Shown piece by piece: positions 43,239-51,237 of a stretch of 64,000 bases of DNA. The number at the start of each line of letters is the position of its first letter. The stretch's first letter is position 1. The position numbers and the translations under genes were made by a program. The DNA comes from AV40 sp035568175 (GTDB lineage: Bacteria > Verrucomicrobiota > Verrucomicrobiia > Chthoniobacterales > UBA10450). The notes beneath the pieces are model-generated. The model searched no databases. It saw only the letters and a program-made list of their open reading frames with translations, and was not told where the DNA came from. The DNA is taken from assembly GCA_035568175.1 (NCBI GenBank), contig DATMON010000005.1:124001-188000 (forward strand), read 5' to 3'.

Positions 43239-44009
43239 TTATTTCGAAACTTGCTGCAGTTGCCGACGCCGCACGAACTGCGTCGAAAAAACCGCCGCCA
43301 ACAAACCGATGATTGGGAAAAACGTGCTCGCTTCCGGAACTGGATTGACCCCGGTGGCTGCAGTCCATTCCTCGAATCCGCCGTTGCCCTGACCTGCGAA
43401 ATAGAGATAAACGAATTTGTCGGCGAGATTGAAATCGCTCACCGGCACGTACACGATCGCATCGAATTTGCCGCTACCGGTCGCGGTAGTGATGACAGAA
43501 TTCGTCGTGCCGCCGCCCGGATTCATATTGTAGGCAAGGGTTCCTAAATTAATCGTGCCGTTAGAGTTCAGGCTAGTTGGCAACAGTGATCCGCTGTTCG
43601 CGGTGTAAAATTGCAACTGAGTCATGGTAAACGTGTGGTTGGTAGCCCCGGACTGGTTCGCGTCCAGCATGAACTTGAAATATTCCGTGCCGTTAAGGTT
43701 GAACTGCATCAGGGAGGAGAGGAGGACGCTGTGCTGGAAGTTGTGCGGATTTTTGTCGTTAAATGGAAAGCCGCCATCGGTATTGTAACCTTGCTCAGTC
43801 GGGCTGGCTTGAACGCGCAGGAAGGAATCGATGAAGCCCGTCCCGGCCGGTTGCTGATCAGAGGCGAAAAAGAGCGCGTCGCCGATGGAGCCGCTGGCAG
43901 GGGGGCCACTGCTGAGATCGACAACCGTGGCGCGAGCGCCAGTGGCGAGCAAGAGCGAAGCGGCCGCGATGAGCAGCGCGGCGAGTGAAGAGATGCTGAT
44001 AGTTTTCAT
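43239..44009 (-). CDS. PEP-CTERM sorting-domain protein
   Basis: The ATG at 44009, with GAAAGGA upstream, gives 256 residues. A signal peptide (ISISSLAALLIAAASLLLAT) is followed by a beta-rich body containing LMQFNLNGTEYFKFMLDANQ and WTAATGVNPVPEAST. The C-terminus is a clear PEP-CTERM tail: VPEAST, the helix FFPIIGLLAAVFSTQF, then VRRRQLQQ. It is a likely substrate of the exosortase at 32255, sent to the outer surface. An earlier ATG at 44078 is open. A strong terminator follows. Confidence 0.88.
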   Translation of the reverse strand: MKTISISSLAALLIAAASLLLATGARATVVDLSSGPPASGSIGDALFFASDQQPAGTGFIDSFLRVQASPTEQGYNTDGGFPFNDKNPHNFQHSVLLSSLMQFNLNGTEYFKFMLDANQSGATNHTFTMTQLQFYTANSGSLLPTSLNSNGTINLGTLAYNMNPGGGTTNSVITTATGSGKFDAIVYVPVSDFNLADKFVYLYFAGQGNGGFEEWTAATGVNPVPEASTFFPIIGLLAAVFSTQFVRRRQLQQVSK

Positions 44010-44314
44010 GTTCTGATTATCCTTTCGGAGACGGCGATTTGTCATGGCTGCGTTTGTTATGATTCCCATATTTCTCATAATTGCGTCGCACCGTCAATAA
44101 CAATTTTTATGCCACCTATAACTTCCAGTCTGACCAAGCCGTTTTTACCCGAAATACCTTCCTCGGCGCAAGCAAAAAAATGTGCTGGCTATGCTTTTTT
44201 TCCCTGACCGCCGTTGCCTTGGGCAGCCCTGAATGGGCGACGCCTCGCGAGCACGATGTTTCATCGCCAAGAGCAGGTTTTTGTTCGACTCCCAATTGCG
44301 TCTAGATTGAGCGC
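44010..44314. other. Intergenic region, two divergent promoters expected
   Basis: This 305-base stretch separates the divergent PEP-CTERM gene and hisC. It is AT-richer than its surroundings near 44080-44130. I see no gene with a recognisable domain; a 74-codon open frame on the plus strand has no similarity I recognise. I could not pick out firm promoter boxes. Confidence 0.45.
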
Positions 44315-45409
44315 GTGACGCCCATCTGGAGCCGCGCCAATCCACAGTTGCGCGATCTTGCCGTTTATGAGCCGGGCAAACCGATTGAAGAAACGGCGCG
44401 CGAGTTCGGTGTCGATCCGAGCGAGATTATTAAGCTCGCTTCGAACGAGAACGCGCTGGGGCCGTCCCCGAAAGCCGTGACCGCGATGCGGGCCGCCCTT
44501 GAATCGGTGCAGCTCTATCCCGATGGCAGCGCTATTTATTTGCGCGAAGCTATCGCCGCCCGATTGGGAGTGGACCGTGACAACGTTATTCTCGGAAATG
44601 GCTCCAACGAAGTGATCGAATTCGTTGGCCATGCGTTTCTCAATCGCGGCGACAATGTGATCACTTCTGAGTATGCATTTATTGCCTACAAATTGATCGC
44701 TCAGCTTTTCGGTGCGCAAACTATTGAGACGCCCGCGCTAAATTTTCAGCCCGATTTGGAGGCGATGCTGAACGCGATTACCCCCAAAACGAAGATCATC
44801 TTCATCGCTAATCCAAACAATCCGACCGGGGCGCTCATTGCCCAGGAAAAAATCGCCGACTTCGTTGCCCGGGTGCCGGGCGAGGTTATCACTGTTTTGG
44901 ACGAAGCCTATTTTGAATTTCTCGACAATCCGCCCGATTCAATTCTCTACGTTCGCGACAGTCGAAACGTTATCATTTTGCGGACGTTTTCGAAGATACA
45001 TGGCTTGGCCAGCCTGCGTGTAGGCTATGGAATCGCGAGATCAGAGCTGATCGATGTGCTTAAGAAAACCAGGCAGCCCTTCAATGTGAATGGCGTTGCC
45101 CAAGCCGCTGCGCTGGCTGCTCTGGGAGATGACCAACATTTGCGCGAGACGAAACAGCTTGTCGATCTCGGGCGCGCTTATTTGGAAGACGAATTTCGTG
45201 CAATGAAATTGAAACTTAGTCCAAGCGCGGGCAATTTCGTTTTCGTCAATGTGGGCGACGGTCCGGCGGTTTTCAAAAAACTGCTGGCCATGAAGATTAT
45301 CGTTCGCCCATTGAAGGGCTATAACTTGCCGGAATGGTTGCGCATCACAGTGGGAACAATGGAGCAAAACGAAAAATGCATCGTAGCGTTGAAGAAAGCT
45401 CTCTCTTAA
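44315..45409 (+). CDS. hisC: Histidinol-phosphate aminotransferase
   Basis: HisC is the PLP enzyme transferring the amino group to imidazole-acetol phosphate in histidine synthesis. At 364 residues it has the fold type I pattern: LASNENALGPSPKAV near residue 41, IFIANPNNPTGAL near 162, LDEAYFEF, and the PLP Lys227 in RTFSKIHGLASLRVGYG. Arg in WLRITVGTMEQN binds the substrate carboxylate. It starts with GTG at 44315. Its stop codon overlaps an exact 12-mer and the start of mnmE. No other histidine genes are near. Confidence 0.92.
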   Translation: MTPIWSRANPQLRDLAVYEPGKPIEETAREFGVDPSEIIKLASNENALGPSPKAVTAMRAALESVQLYPDGSAIYLREAIAARLGVDRDNVILGNGSNEVIEFVGHAFLNRGDNVITSEYAFIAYKLIAQLFGAQTIETPALNFQPDLEAMLNAITPKTKIIFIANPNNPTGALIAQEKIADFVARVPGEVITVLDEAYFEFLDNPPDSILYVRDSRNVIILRTFSKIHGLASLRVGYGIARSELIDVLKKTRQPFNVNGVAQAAALAALGDDQHLRETKQLVDLGRAYLEDEFRAMKLKLSPSAGNFVFVNVGDGPAVFKKLLAMKIIVRPLKGYNLPEWLRITVGTMEQNEKCIVALKKALS

Positions 45410-46785
45410 GATCGACATCCTCTGCTGCTGGTGATCCGGAATTAATCACCACCGACACAATCGCCGCCATTTCCACTCCGACCGGCGAAGGTGCAATCGC
45501 GCTCGTCCGAATCTCCGGTCCGGATGCAATTCGAATCGCGGATCAAATTTTCCGCGGCAAAGAATCCCCCTCGCGTTTTGTTTCCCACGTTCAGCATCTC
45601 GGCGAGATCGTCACTGAATCAGGGGGCTTGGTCGATGAAGTGATGATGTCGATCCATCGCGCGCCTGCCAGTTACACGGGCGAGGACATTGTCGAGATTA
45701 GCTGCCACGGTGGGACGCTGGTGACGGCGAAAGTTCTCGAAGTCTGCCTGCGCGCAGGCGGCCGGGCGGCGCGTCCCGGAGAATTTACCGAGCGCGCCTT
45801 TCTGAACGGCAAAATGGACCTGACCCAAGCCGAAGCCGTGATCGACTTAATTCGGGCCCGTACGGATCTCGCCTTGCGCTCGGCCACCGAGCAGCTGGAA
45901 GGCAAGCTGGGTGAAGAAATTCAAAGCATTCGCAGCGCTCTTGTCGATCTTCTCGCCCACATCGAAGCCACCATCGACTTTTCAGAGGAAGGAATTGCGC
46001 CCGACAACGGCGATAAATTGCGCGCACGGCTCGACTCAGTTCGCGAACAAATTATCGCGCTCCTTGCCACCGCGGATCAGGGTCGCATTTTGCGGGAAGG
46101 CGTTCGGGTGGTGATTTATGGAGCGACAAATGCCGGCAAATCCAGTTTGCTCAATCGTCTTCTGGGTTACGAACGCGTGATTGTGAGCGAGACTCACGGC
46201 ACAACGCGAGATACAATTGAAGAAACTGTCAATTTGCGCGGAGTGCCGGTTCGCTTGCTCGATACCGCCGGGCTCCGGACGTCGACATCGGAAATTGAAC
46301 GCGAAGGGATCGCCCGCACCGAACGTTCATTGCAAAAGGCTGATTTGCGCTTGCACATCGTTGACCGAAATGCGCCGCGCCCGGTGCATTTCGAGAACAG
46401 CATCGCGAATGGGAATGAAATCCTGGTATTGAACAAAGGCGACCTTCCGGAACATGACGACTGGAAAAATTCCAACGTACTCCGGATCTCATGCGCAACC
46501 GGCGACGGTCTGAATGCCCTCGAAAGCGAAATTCTTTCTCGCATCGGCAATCGACACTTGCGGCCCGAGAATACCCTGGCGATCAACCTCCGCCATCGCG
46601 ATTGTCTGCGGCGCGCGTTGGAAGCGTGCGATCGCGCGCGCAAGACGATGGAGGACACAAAATCCCCTGAATATATCGCCTTGGATCTCAATGACGCTCT
46701 CCGGGCGGTGGGCGAAGTCGTCGGCACGGTCGGCGTCGAACAAATTCTGGATTCCGTTTTCGGCCAATTCTGCATCGGCAAATGA
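45379..46785 (+). CDS. mnmE: tRNA modification GTPase MnmE
   Basis: MnmE, with MnmG, modifies the wobble uridine of certain tRNAs. From the ATG at 45379 it is 468 residues: the N-terminal tetrahydrofolate-binding domain starts DTIAAISTPTGEGAIALVRI; the G domain has GATNAGKSSLLNRLL (P loop), GTTRDTIEE and DTAGLRTS. The C-terminal CIGK contains the conserved catalytic Cys. The start overlaps the end of hisC by 31 nt. The N-terminal codons include an exact 12-mer, and no later in-frame start exists before the conserved domain. Confidence 0.93.
   Translation, partial: HRSVEESSLLRSTSSAAGDPELITTDTIAAISTPTGEGAIALVRISGPDAIRIADQIFRGKESPSRFVSHVQHLGEIVTESGGLVDEVMMSIHRAPASYTGEDIVEISCHGGTLVTAKVLEVCLRAGGRAARPGEFTERAFLNGKMDLTQAEAVIDLIRARTDLALRSATEQLEGKLGEEIQSIRSALVDLLAHIEATIDFSEEGIAPDNGDKLRARLDSVREQIIALLATADQGRILREGVRVVIYGATNAGKSSLLNRLLGYERVIVSETHGTTRDTIEETVNLRGVPVRLLDTAGLRTSTSEIEREGIARTERSLQKADLRLHIVDRNAPRPVHFENSIANGNEILVLNKGDLPEHDDWKNSNVLRISCATGDGLNALESEILSRIGNRHLRPENTLAINLRHRDCLRRALEACDRARKTMEDTKSPEYIALDLNDALRAVGEVVGTVGVEQILDSVFGQFCIGK
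45408..45419 (+). repeat. AAGATCGACATC 12-mer, exact copy across hisC stop
   Basis: The first two bases are the AA of the hisC TAA stop. The copy also lies inside mnmE as RSTS. Confidence 0.7.
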
Positions 46786-47795
46786 AGAACGCCTACGAGC
46801 GATTCGTTAGGCCGCTTCTCTTTTCAATTGATGCTGAAACCGCCCATCGCTTCACAATCGAAAGTTTGCGCGCAGCCTCATATGTCGATCTTGCTCTCCG
46901 CGCCTTGAGCGGTTTTCAGCCAGCGGCCAGCCCAAAAAGTCTTTTCGGTCTGAATTTTCCAAATCCACTCGGCCTTGCCGCGGGTCTCGACAAAAACGGC
47001 GTCGCGCTGCCGGTATGGGCGGCATTCGGGTTTGGTTTCATCGAGATCGGCACGGTCACGGCAAAAGCGCAGCCTGGTAATCCAAAGCCGCGCATCTTTC
47101 GTTTCCCCGAACAAAGCGCGTTGATCAACCGTCTCGGATTCAACAACGACGGCGCCGACGCGATTGCGAAGCGACTGAGCAAATTGCAGCGAAGTGGCCG
47201 TTGGCCGGAAGTGCCGGTCGGAATTAATATTGGAAAATCGATGAGCGCGCCGCTGAGCGAAGCAATTGCGGATTACCTCTATTCGTTTCGACTTGTGCGC
47301 GAATTCGCCGATTACATCGTGCTCAATGTCAGCTCGCCGAATACGCCGGGCTTGCGGGAATTGCAGGGACCCGATGCCCTTTCGGAATTGCTCGCCGCCG
47401 TCGCCGCCAAAAACCTCATCACCCGTAAGCCGATTGTGGTGAAGATTGCGCCGGATTTGGCACCCGCGGAACTGGACCAAATCATTTTAACATGCCAAGC
47501 GAACAAGGTCGCCGGGATTATCGCTAGCAACACAACAATCGATCATTCGTCGATTCCGGCTGGGCAAGACGAGCAGGGCGGTTTGAGCGGCGCACCGTTG
47601 CGCGACAAATCAACGGCCCTGATCCGGCAAATCGTTGCAAGATCGACAATCCCCGTCATCGCCTCCGGCGGAATTATGGACGCCCATTCCGCTAGCGAGA
47701 AAATCGCAGCCGGCGCGCAACTTCTCCAAATTTACACCGGCCTGATTTATCGCGGACCCGGGCTACTGCGTGAGATCGCGGGGGCGCTGACATGA
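46782..47795 (+). CDS. pyrD: Dihydroorotate dehydrogenase (quinone), class 2
   Basis: PyrD oxidises dihydroorotate to orotate, passing electrons to the quinone pool. Class 2 traits are the N-terminal membrane-associated helices, the FMN barrel signature FGLNFPNPLGLAAGLDKNG, NRLGFNNDGAD and NVSSPNTPGLRELQ with the catalytic Ser, and VIASGGIMDAHSA near the end. Its ATG overlaps the mnmE stop. It is separated from the pyrRBC group by several genes. Length is 337 residues, normal for the family. Confidence 0.93.
   Translation: MKNAYERFVRPLLFSIDAETAHRFTIESLRAASYVDLALRALSGFQPAASPKSLFGLNFPNPLGLAAGLDKNGVALPVWAAFGFGFIEIGTVTAKAQPGNPKPRIFRFPEQSALINRLGFNNDGADAIAKRLSKLQRSGRWPEVPVGINIGKSMSAPLSEAIADYLYSFRLVREFADYIVLNVSSPNTPGLRELQGPDALSELLAAVAAKNLITRKPIVVKIAPDLAPAELDQIILTCQANKVAGIIASNTTIDHSSIPAGQDEQGGLSGAPLRDKSTALIRQIVARSTIPVIASGGIMDAHSASEKIAAGAQLLQIYTGLIYRGPGLLREIAGALT
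46881..46892 (-). repeat. 12-mer copy with one mismatch (minus strand)
   Basis: TATGTCGATCTT on the plus strand, in frame as YVDL within pyrD. Confidence 0.4.
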
Positions 47796-48475
47796 AGCTG
47801 GGCCGGAAACTCGCGAAACTCGTTCGCGGAGAGACGTACCGCCGCGGCTGGCGCAGGGCGCAGCGTTCGGTTTTTCGATTGCCGTTTGGTCCGGTCCTCG
47901 CCGGCGTTGATCAAAATCGGCTTGTCGAAATTCAAAACCGTTACGCCGGCGCCAAATACGCCGATGTCGAACAATGGTTGCGGGTCAATCGCGAGCGAGT
48001 CCAGGATTTGAAACTTCACCGTTCTCCGCCACAGCGCGTGCTCGATCTCGGTTGCGGCGGTGGGTTTTTTTTATTCATCCTGAAAAGATTCGGTCATTCG
48101 GTTCTTGGTCTCGACGTCGACGAATCGCCGCTTTTCAAGGAACTGCTCGAAGTCTTTGGCGTGCCGCGCACTGTTTTCAGGATCCAACCGTTCGCATCGC
48201 TCCCGAATCTTCACCGGCAATTCGACTGGATCACCGCGTTTTCAATCGGTTTTGATCGCTCTCGGCCAACCAACTCGCGCTGGGGACCGAGTGAATGGGA
48301 CTTTCTTCTTCGCGATCTTCAACGGCGACTCGCGCCTGGCGGTAAAGTCTATCTCACGCTGAATCCCCTCCCAAATGGCGATTACCTGACGTCGGAGCTC
48401 CGGGATTTCTTTGCCAGTCGGGGCGCCGACATTGAGCGCGAACGAATCTTCTTCGCTAATGGCGTGCCCAAATAA
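47792..48475 (+). CDS. Class I SAM-dependent methyltransferase
   Basis: This 227-residue methyltransferase has motif I in VLDLGCGGGFFLFIL, motif II VLGLDVDESP, and later LAPGGKVYLTLNP (motif IV/post-I). The N-terminal 70 residues are rich in Arg/Lys. The substrate is unknown. It is coupled to pyrD by a 4-nt overlap. An exact intergenic copy of the 12-mer lies 5 nt after its stop. Confidence 0.75.
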   Translation: MKLGRKLAKLVRGETYRRGWRRAQRSVFRLPFGPVLAGVDQNRLVEIQNRYAGAKYADVEQWLRVNRERVQDLKLHRSPPQRVLDLGCGGGFFLFILKRFGHSVLGLDVDESPLFKELLEVFGVPRTVFRIQPFASLPNLHRQFDWITAFSIGFDRSRPTNSRWGPSEWDFLLRDLQRRLAPGGKVYLTLNPLPNGDYLTSELRDFFASRGADIERERIFFANGVPK

Positions 48476-48480
48476 TTCGC

Positions 48481-48492
48481 AAGATCGACATC
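48481..48492 (+). repeat. AAGATCGACATC 12-mer, exact intergenic copy
   Basis: GCAAGATCGACATCTTGT forms a 6-bp inverted repeat around CGAC, 5 nt after the methyltransferase stop and in sense orientation. Confidence 0.7.
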
Positions 48493-48544
48493 TTGTAGCC
48501 CGATCGCCCCGGCTCCCGCGAATCAGCTCTTGAAGGTAATCAAA

Positions 48545-48718
48545 ATGTTAAAGTGGGCTGCTCTATTTCTCGTCATCGCGTTGGGGGCGGCGCTCTTCGG
48601 ATTCATCGGAATCGCTTCCGCCGCGGCCGGCATCGCCAAATTCCTCTTCTTCCTGTTCCTCGTCATATGCCTGATCTTCTTCATCATTGGCATATCGATC
48701 GGGAAGAAGGTCATGTAG
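48545..48718 (+). CDS. DUF1328 small membrane protein
   Basis: From ATG 48545 (GAAGGT upstream) the protein is 57 residues with two membrane helices, LKWAALFLVIALGAALFGFI and FLFFLFLVICLIFFIIGISI. The block GIASAAAGIAKFLFF is the signature of the DUF1328/YtjA family, found in many proteobacteria with unknown, possibly stress-related roles. It stands alone. Confidence 0.8.
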   Translation: MLKWAALFLVIALGAALFGFIGIASAAAGIAKFLFFLFLVICLIFFIIGISIGKKVM

Positions 48719-48769
48719 CCAACTTCCAGTTCGGGCGAGTTCAGTAACGGCTTTGTTAGCTGCGGGGAG

Positions 48770-49162
48770 CTATTTCTTTTTCCAAGGCTTCCAGGGTTGC
48801 AAGACGTTTTTCTGGCGCAACTTACACTTGTCGCTGACCAGCGTGAACTGCAGTCCATCATCGGTCCGCTTGAATTTATAAACACCCGGGCCTTCACAGC
48901 CTTTCGGTTTTACACCGCCAGTGCGCTGGAGCGTGACCTGATCGTCCTGAACAGTGTAGGTTCCCCAAGCATCACGCTTTCCATGATGCCTAAGATCGAC
49001 ATCGAATGTGCCGTCGGCCTTGATTGCCCAAACTGTGCCAAGCGAATTCGTCCAAGTTCCGACCAGTGCGGATTGTCCACTCTCCTGGAACACGGCGCAT
49101 CCGGCAAGCAGCGCCAGAGCGGCCGCGGCCACAACGATTCGGAAAGAGATTTGGTTCTTCAT
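48770..49162 (-). CDS. Lipoprotein of unknown function
   Basis: From ATG 49162 the protein has a lipoprotein signal (ALALLAGCAVF, Cys about residue 22). The rest is a small beta-rich domain: LVGTWTNSLGTVWAIKADGT, GTYTVQDDQVTLQRTGGVKP and GVYKFKRTDDGLQFTLVSDK. This looks like a lipocalin-type barrel, although similarity is only by pattern (a GxW start, then strand pairs). It ends with a basic tail, KPWKKK. It lies divergent from mrp. Confidence 0.65.
   Translation of the reverse strand: MKNQISFRIVVAAAALALLAGCAVFQESGQSALVGTWTNSLGTVWAIKADGTFDVDLRHHGKRDAWGTYTVQDDQVTLQRTGGVKPKGCEGPGVYKFKRTDDGLQFTLVSDKCKLRQKNVLQPWKPWKKK
48992..49003 (+). repeat. AAGATCGACATC 12-mer, exact copy
   Basis: Exact copy inside the lipoprotein gene; on that gene's strand it reads GATGTCGATCTT, coding DVDL. 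Confidence 0.65.
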
Positions 49163-49251
49163 GGCGCGATGCTCTCCGGAGCCAGGAACCTTTTCAAGCA
49201 AAGAAGAACGACTCGTCTTTACTGACCTTGCTCGCGGCTTACGTTTCAGCG

Positions 49252-50286
49252 ATGTCGATTTCAGAAGAACAAGTTCGCGGCGCGCTCCGTTCGGTCCGGT
49301 ATCCGGGATTTAGTCGCGACATTGTGTCGTTTGGTCTGGTCAAAGGAGTCGATATCGACAATGGCGACGTCAAAGTGCAGCTCGCCCTCGCCACTAACGA
49401 TCCCAATATTCCCGCGGCAATTAAAGACGACGCCGAAAAAATCTTGCATGAGCTCCATGGTGTTCGCAGCGCAAGAGTTTTGATCGATATTCACGCGCCA
49501 CCCGCGGGCGCGAGTGTCGGCGCCACCCGACTTCCGGGGATCAAACACGTCATTGCAATCGCTAGCGGCAAAGGCGGCGTTGGAAAATCTACCGTCGCGG
49601 CAAATCTCGCGGTCGCCCTTGAGCAAACCAAAGCGCGAGTCGGTTTGTGCGATTGCGACATTTATGGTCCGAGCATTTCACTAATGTTTGGGACGCGGGA
49701 ACGACCCACGGCGACTGACGAAAACAAAATCATCCCGATCGAACAGTACAATCTGAAGCTGATGTCGATGGGTTTTCTCCTCGACGACGCATCACCCGCA
49801 ATTTTGCGCGGACCAATGGTGACGCGTTACACTCAGCAGTTTCTGCGGCAAGTTGCGTGGGGCGAGCTCGATTTTCTCGTGCTCGATCTCCCGCCCGGCA
49901 CCGGTGACATTCAACTCACGATCGTGCAAACCGTCGCGCTCTCCGGCGCGATCATCGTCACCACACCGCAAGAAGTAGCGCTGATCGACGCGCGCAAGGC
50001 TGCGACGATGTTTGAGAAGGTGAATGTCCCCGTGCTCGGTTTGGTTGAAAACATGAGTTACTTCGTCTCGCCGTCAGATAACAAGCGATATGACATTTTC
50101 GGCAGTGGCGGCGGCGAAAGGGAAGCGAAGCGGATCCGGGTTCCACTGCTCGGTCAAATCCCCATTGACATTGCCACGCGCGAAGCCGGCGATCGCGGCT
50201 TGCCGATCGTTGGGCAAGATCGACAATCACCGGTGGCGGTGGAGTTTACGAACGTCGCGCGTCGCATTCGCGAGGCATTGACCTGA
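49252..50286 (+). CDS. mrp: Mrp/ApbC-type iron-sulfur carrier ATPase
   Basis: This P-loop NTPase helps deliver iron-sulfur clusters to targets. From the ATG at 49252 it is 344 residues: an N-terminal MIP18/DUF59-like region (SEEQVRGALRSVRYPGFSRD), then the deviant Walker A IASGKGGVGKSTVAAN, then DCDIYGPSISLMFG and LVLDLPPGTGDIQLT. The usual C-terminal CxxC motif is not seen; the region reads ENMSYFVSPSDNKRYDIF. It may therefore be a noncanonical Mrp. The gene starts next to a degenerate 12-mer. Confidence 0.88.
   Translation: MSISEEQVRGALRSVRYPGFSRDIVSFGLVKGVDIDNGDVKVQLALATNDPNIPAAIKDDAEKILHELHGVRSARVLIDIHAPPAGASVGATRLPGIKHVIAIASGKGGVGKSTVAANLAVALEQTKARVGLCDCDIYGPSISLMFGTRERPTATDENKIIPIEQYNLKLMSMGFLLDDASPAILRGPMVTRYTQQFLRQVAWGELDFLVLDLPPGTGDIQLTIVQTVALSGAIIVTTPQEVALIDARKAATMFEKVNVPVLGLVENMSYFVSPSDNKRYDIFGSGGGEREAKRIRVPLLGQIPIDIATREAGDRGLPIVGQDRQSPVAVEFTNVARRIREALT
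50214..50228 (+). repeat. 12-mer copy with one inserted base
   Basis: GCAAGATCGACAATC inside mrp. The same 15-mer with an extra A occurs at 47638-47652 in pyrD. Confidence 0.4.
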
Positions 50287-50379
50287 TACGTTAGGTCGCT
50301 GAGATTAAATAGGTATGGCTGATGCTACGTCATACTTAACAACGAGTTATTCACTTTGTATTGACTGATTCTCGTTTTT

Positions 50380-50631
50380 ATGGAAAAAACTCTCCACATG
50401 CCGGTTGCCCAGGCAGAGAAAGACAAGTCCCACTTCGTTAAGAATTCCGTTCTCTACAAGGAGTTCCTGGCCGAGCGCGAAGAAATTTTGAAACACAAAT
50501 GGATCGAGAGCGAAAAAGCCGGCAAAGACATCGGCTTTGAAAAAGCGCTCCTCGATTGGATCGTCAAACATCGCTCGCATTGGCGAGAGCGGCGAATGAA
50601 GGAGGCTCGCACAGAAAAGGCAGCCTCCTGA
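50380..50631 (+). CDS. Small charged protein of unknown function
   Basis: This 83-residue protein is highly charged (Lys/Glu/Arg-rich) and helical, with no membrane segment. It includes ILKHKWIESEKAGKDIGFEK and ALLDWIVKHRSHWRERRMKE. The middle recalls the C-terminal motif of DUF4032 proteins (SExAGxDIG), but I only note the likeness. It starts ATG 50380 and ends inside a hairpin that precedes the pyrR leader. Confidence 0.55.
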   Translation: MEKTLHMPVAQAEKDKSHFVKNSVLYKEFLAEREEILKHKWIESEKAGKDIGFEKALLDWIVKHRSHWRERRMKEARTEKAAS

Positions 50632-50640
50632 TTTATTTTC
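50600..50640 (+). terminator. Putative terminator overlapping stop of small protein gene
   Basis: AGGAGGCT (50600-50607) pairs with AGCCTCCT (50622-50629) over a 14-nt loop, followed by GATTTATTTT. It lies at the end of the 83-residue protein gene and just before pyrR, so it may separate the two transcripts or act as an attenuator. Confidence 0.5.
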
Positions 50641-50653
50641 GGCTCCTTTAAAA

Positions 50654-50671
50654 GCGATCCCGTGAGGTCGC
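50654..50671 (+). promoter_or_regulatory. PyrR-binding RNA hairpin at pyrR start
   Basis: GCGATCCCGTGAGGTCGC matches the PyrR binding-loop consensus ARUCCNGNGAGGYU at 12 of 14 positions. It folds as GCGA-CC / GG-UCGC with a bulged U and a CGUGA loop, the expected shape. The loop contains the GAGG that could serve as ribosome-binding site for ATG 50677. PyrR bound with UMP could thus block translation of pyrR and pyrBC, like the scheme proposed for mycobacteria. The consensus is from memory of the family. Confidence 0.65.
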
Positions 50672-50676
50672 CAAGG

Positions 50677-51237
50677 ATGCAGATGGACGAGAAAAAACAT
50701 AACTCTGGCGTCCCGGTCATGGACGCGGAAGCGATCCGGCGCGCGCTGCGGCGGATCGCGCACGAAATCATTGAGCAAAACGGCGACCTAAAATCGGTCG
50801 TGCTCGCCGGTATTCCTTTGCGCGGCGTCGAGGTTGCACGACGACTTGCAGAATTCATCCGCCAAGTCGCGAAGATCGACATCGAGACGGGGACGATCGA
50901 TGTCGCGATGCATCGCGACGATGTGGGCACGCGCGCCGAATTGCCGATTGTGCACGCGTCCAAACTTCCGCTGCCGCTCGAGCATCGCACCGTCATCATT
51001 GTCGACGACGTTCTCTTCACTGGTCGCACCGCGCGGGCAGCGATGGATGCGATCAGCTCTTTTGGACGACCGGCGCGGATTCAACTCGCAGCTCTGGTCG
51101 ACCGCGGTCATCGCGAGTTGCCGATCCGCGCCGATTACGTCGGCAAAAATTTGCCGACCGCGACGCGCGAGCAAATCCAAGTCCGTCTTCAAAACGTCGA
51201 TAAGGAACCAGACGCGGTCTGGTTGTTTAAAGAATGA
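50677..51237 (+). CDS. pyrR: PyrR bifunctional pyrimidine regulator / uracil phosphoribosyltransferase
   Basis: PyrR senses UMP and controls pyrimidine genes by binding RNA; it also has weak uracil phosphoribosyltransferase activity. Features are AIRRALRRIAHEIIEQNGD, VLAGIPLRGVEVARRLAE and the PRPP loop VIIVDDVLFTGRTARAAMDA. Basic residues in the latter half would contact RNA. Starts at 50677 and 50683 (the latter with AAGG upstream) are both good; GTG 50662 lies inside the hairpin and is less likely. A 12-mer codes for KIDI here. pyrB starts 4 nt before its end (ATGA). Confidence 0.93.
   Translation: MQMDEKKHNSGVPVMDAEAIRRALRRIAHEIIEQNGDLKSVVLAGIPLRGVEVARRLAEFIRQVAKIDIETGTIDVAMHRDDVGTRAELPIVHASKLPLPLEHRTVIIVDDVLFTGRTARAAMDAISSFGRPARIQLAALVDRGHRELPIRADYVGKNLPTATREQIQVRLQNVDKEPDAVWLFKE
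50872..50883 (+). repeat. AAGATCGACATC 12-mer, exact copy
   Basis: Exact copy in frame as KIDI in pyrR (VAKIDIETG). Confidence 0.7.
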
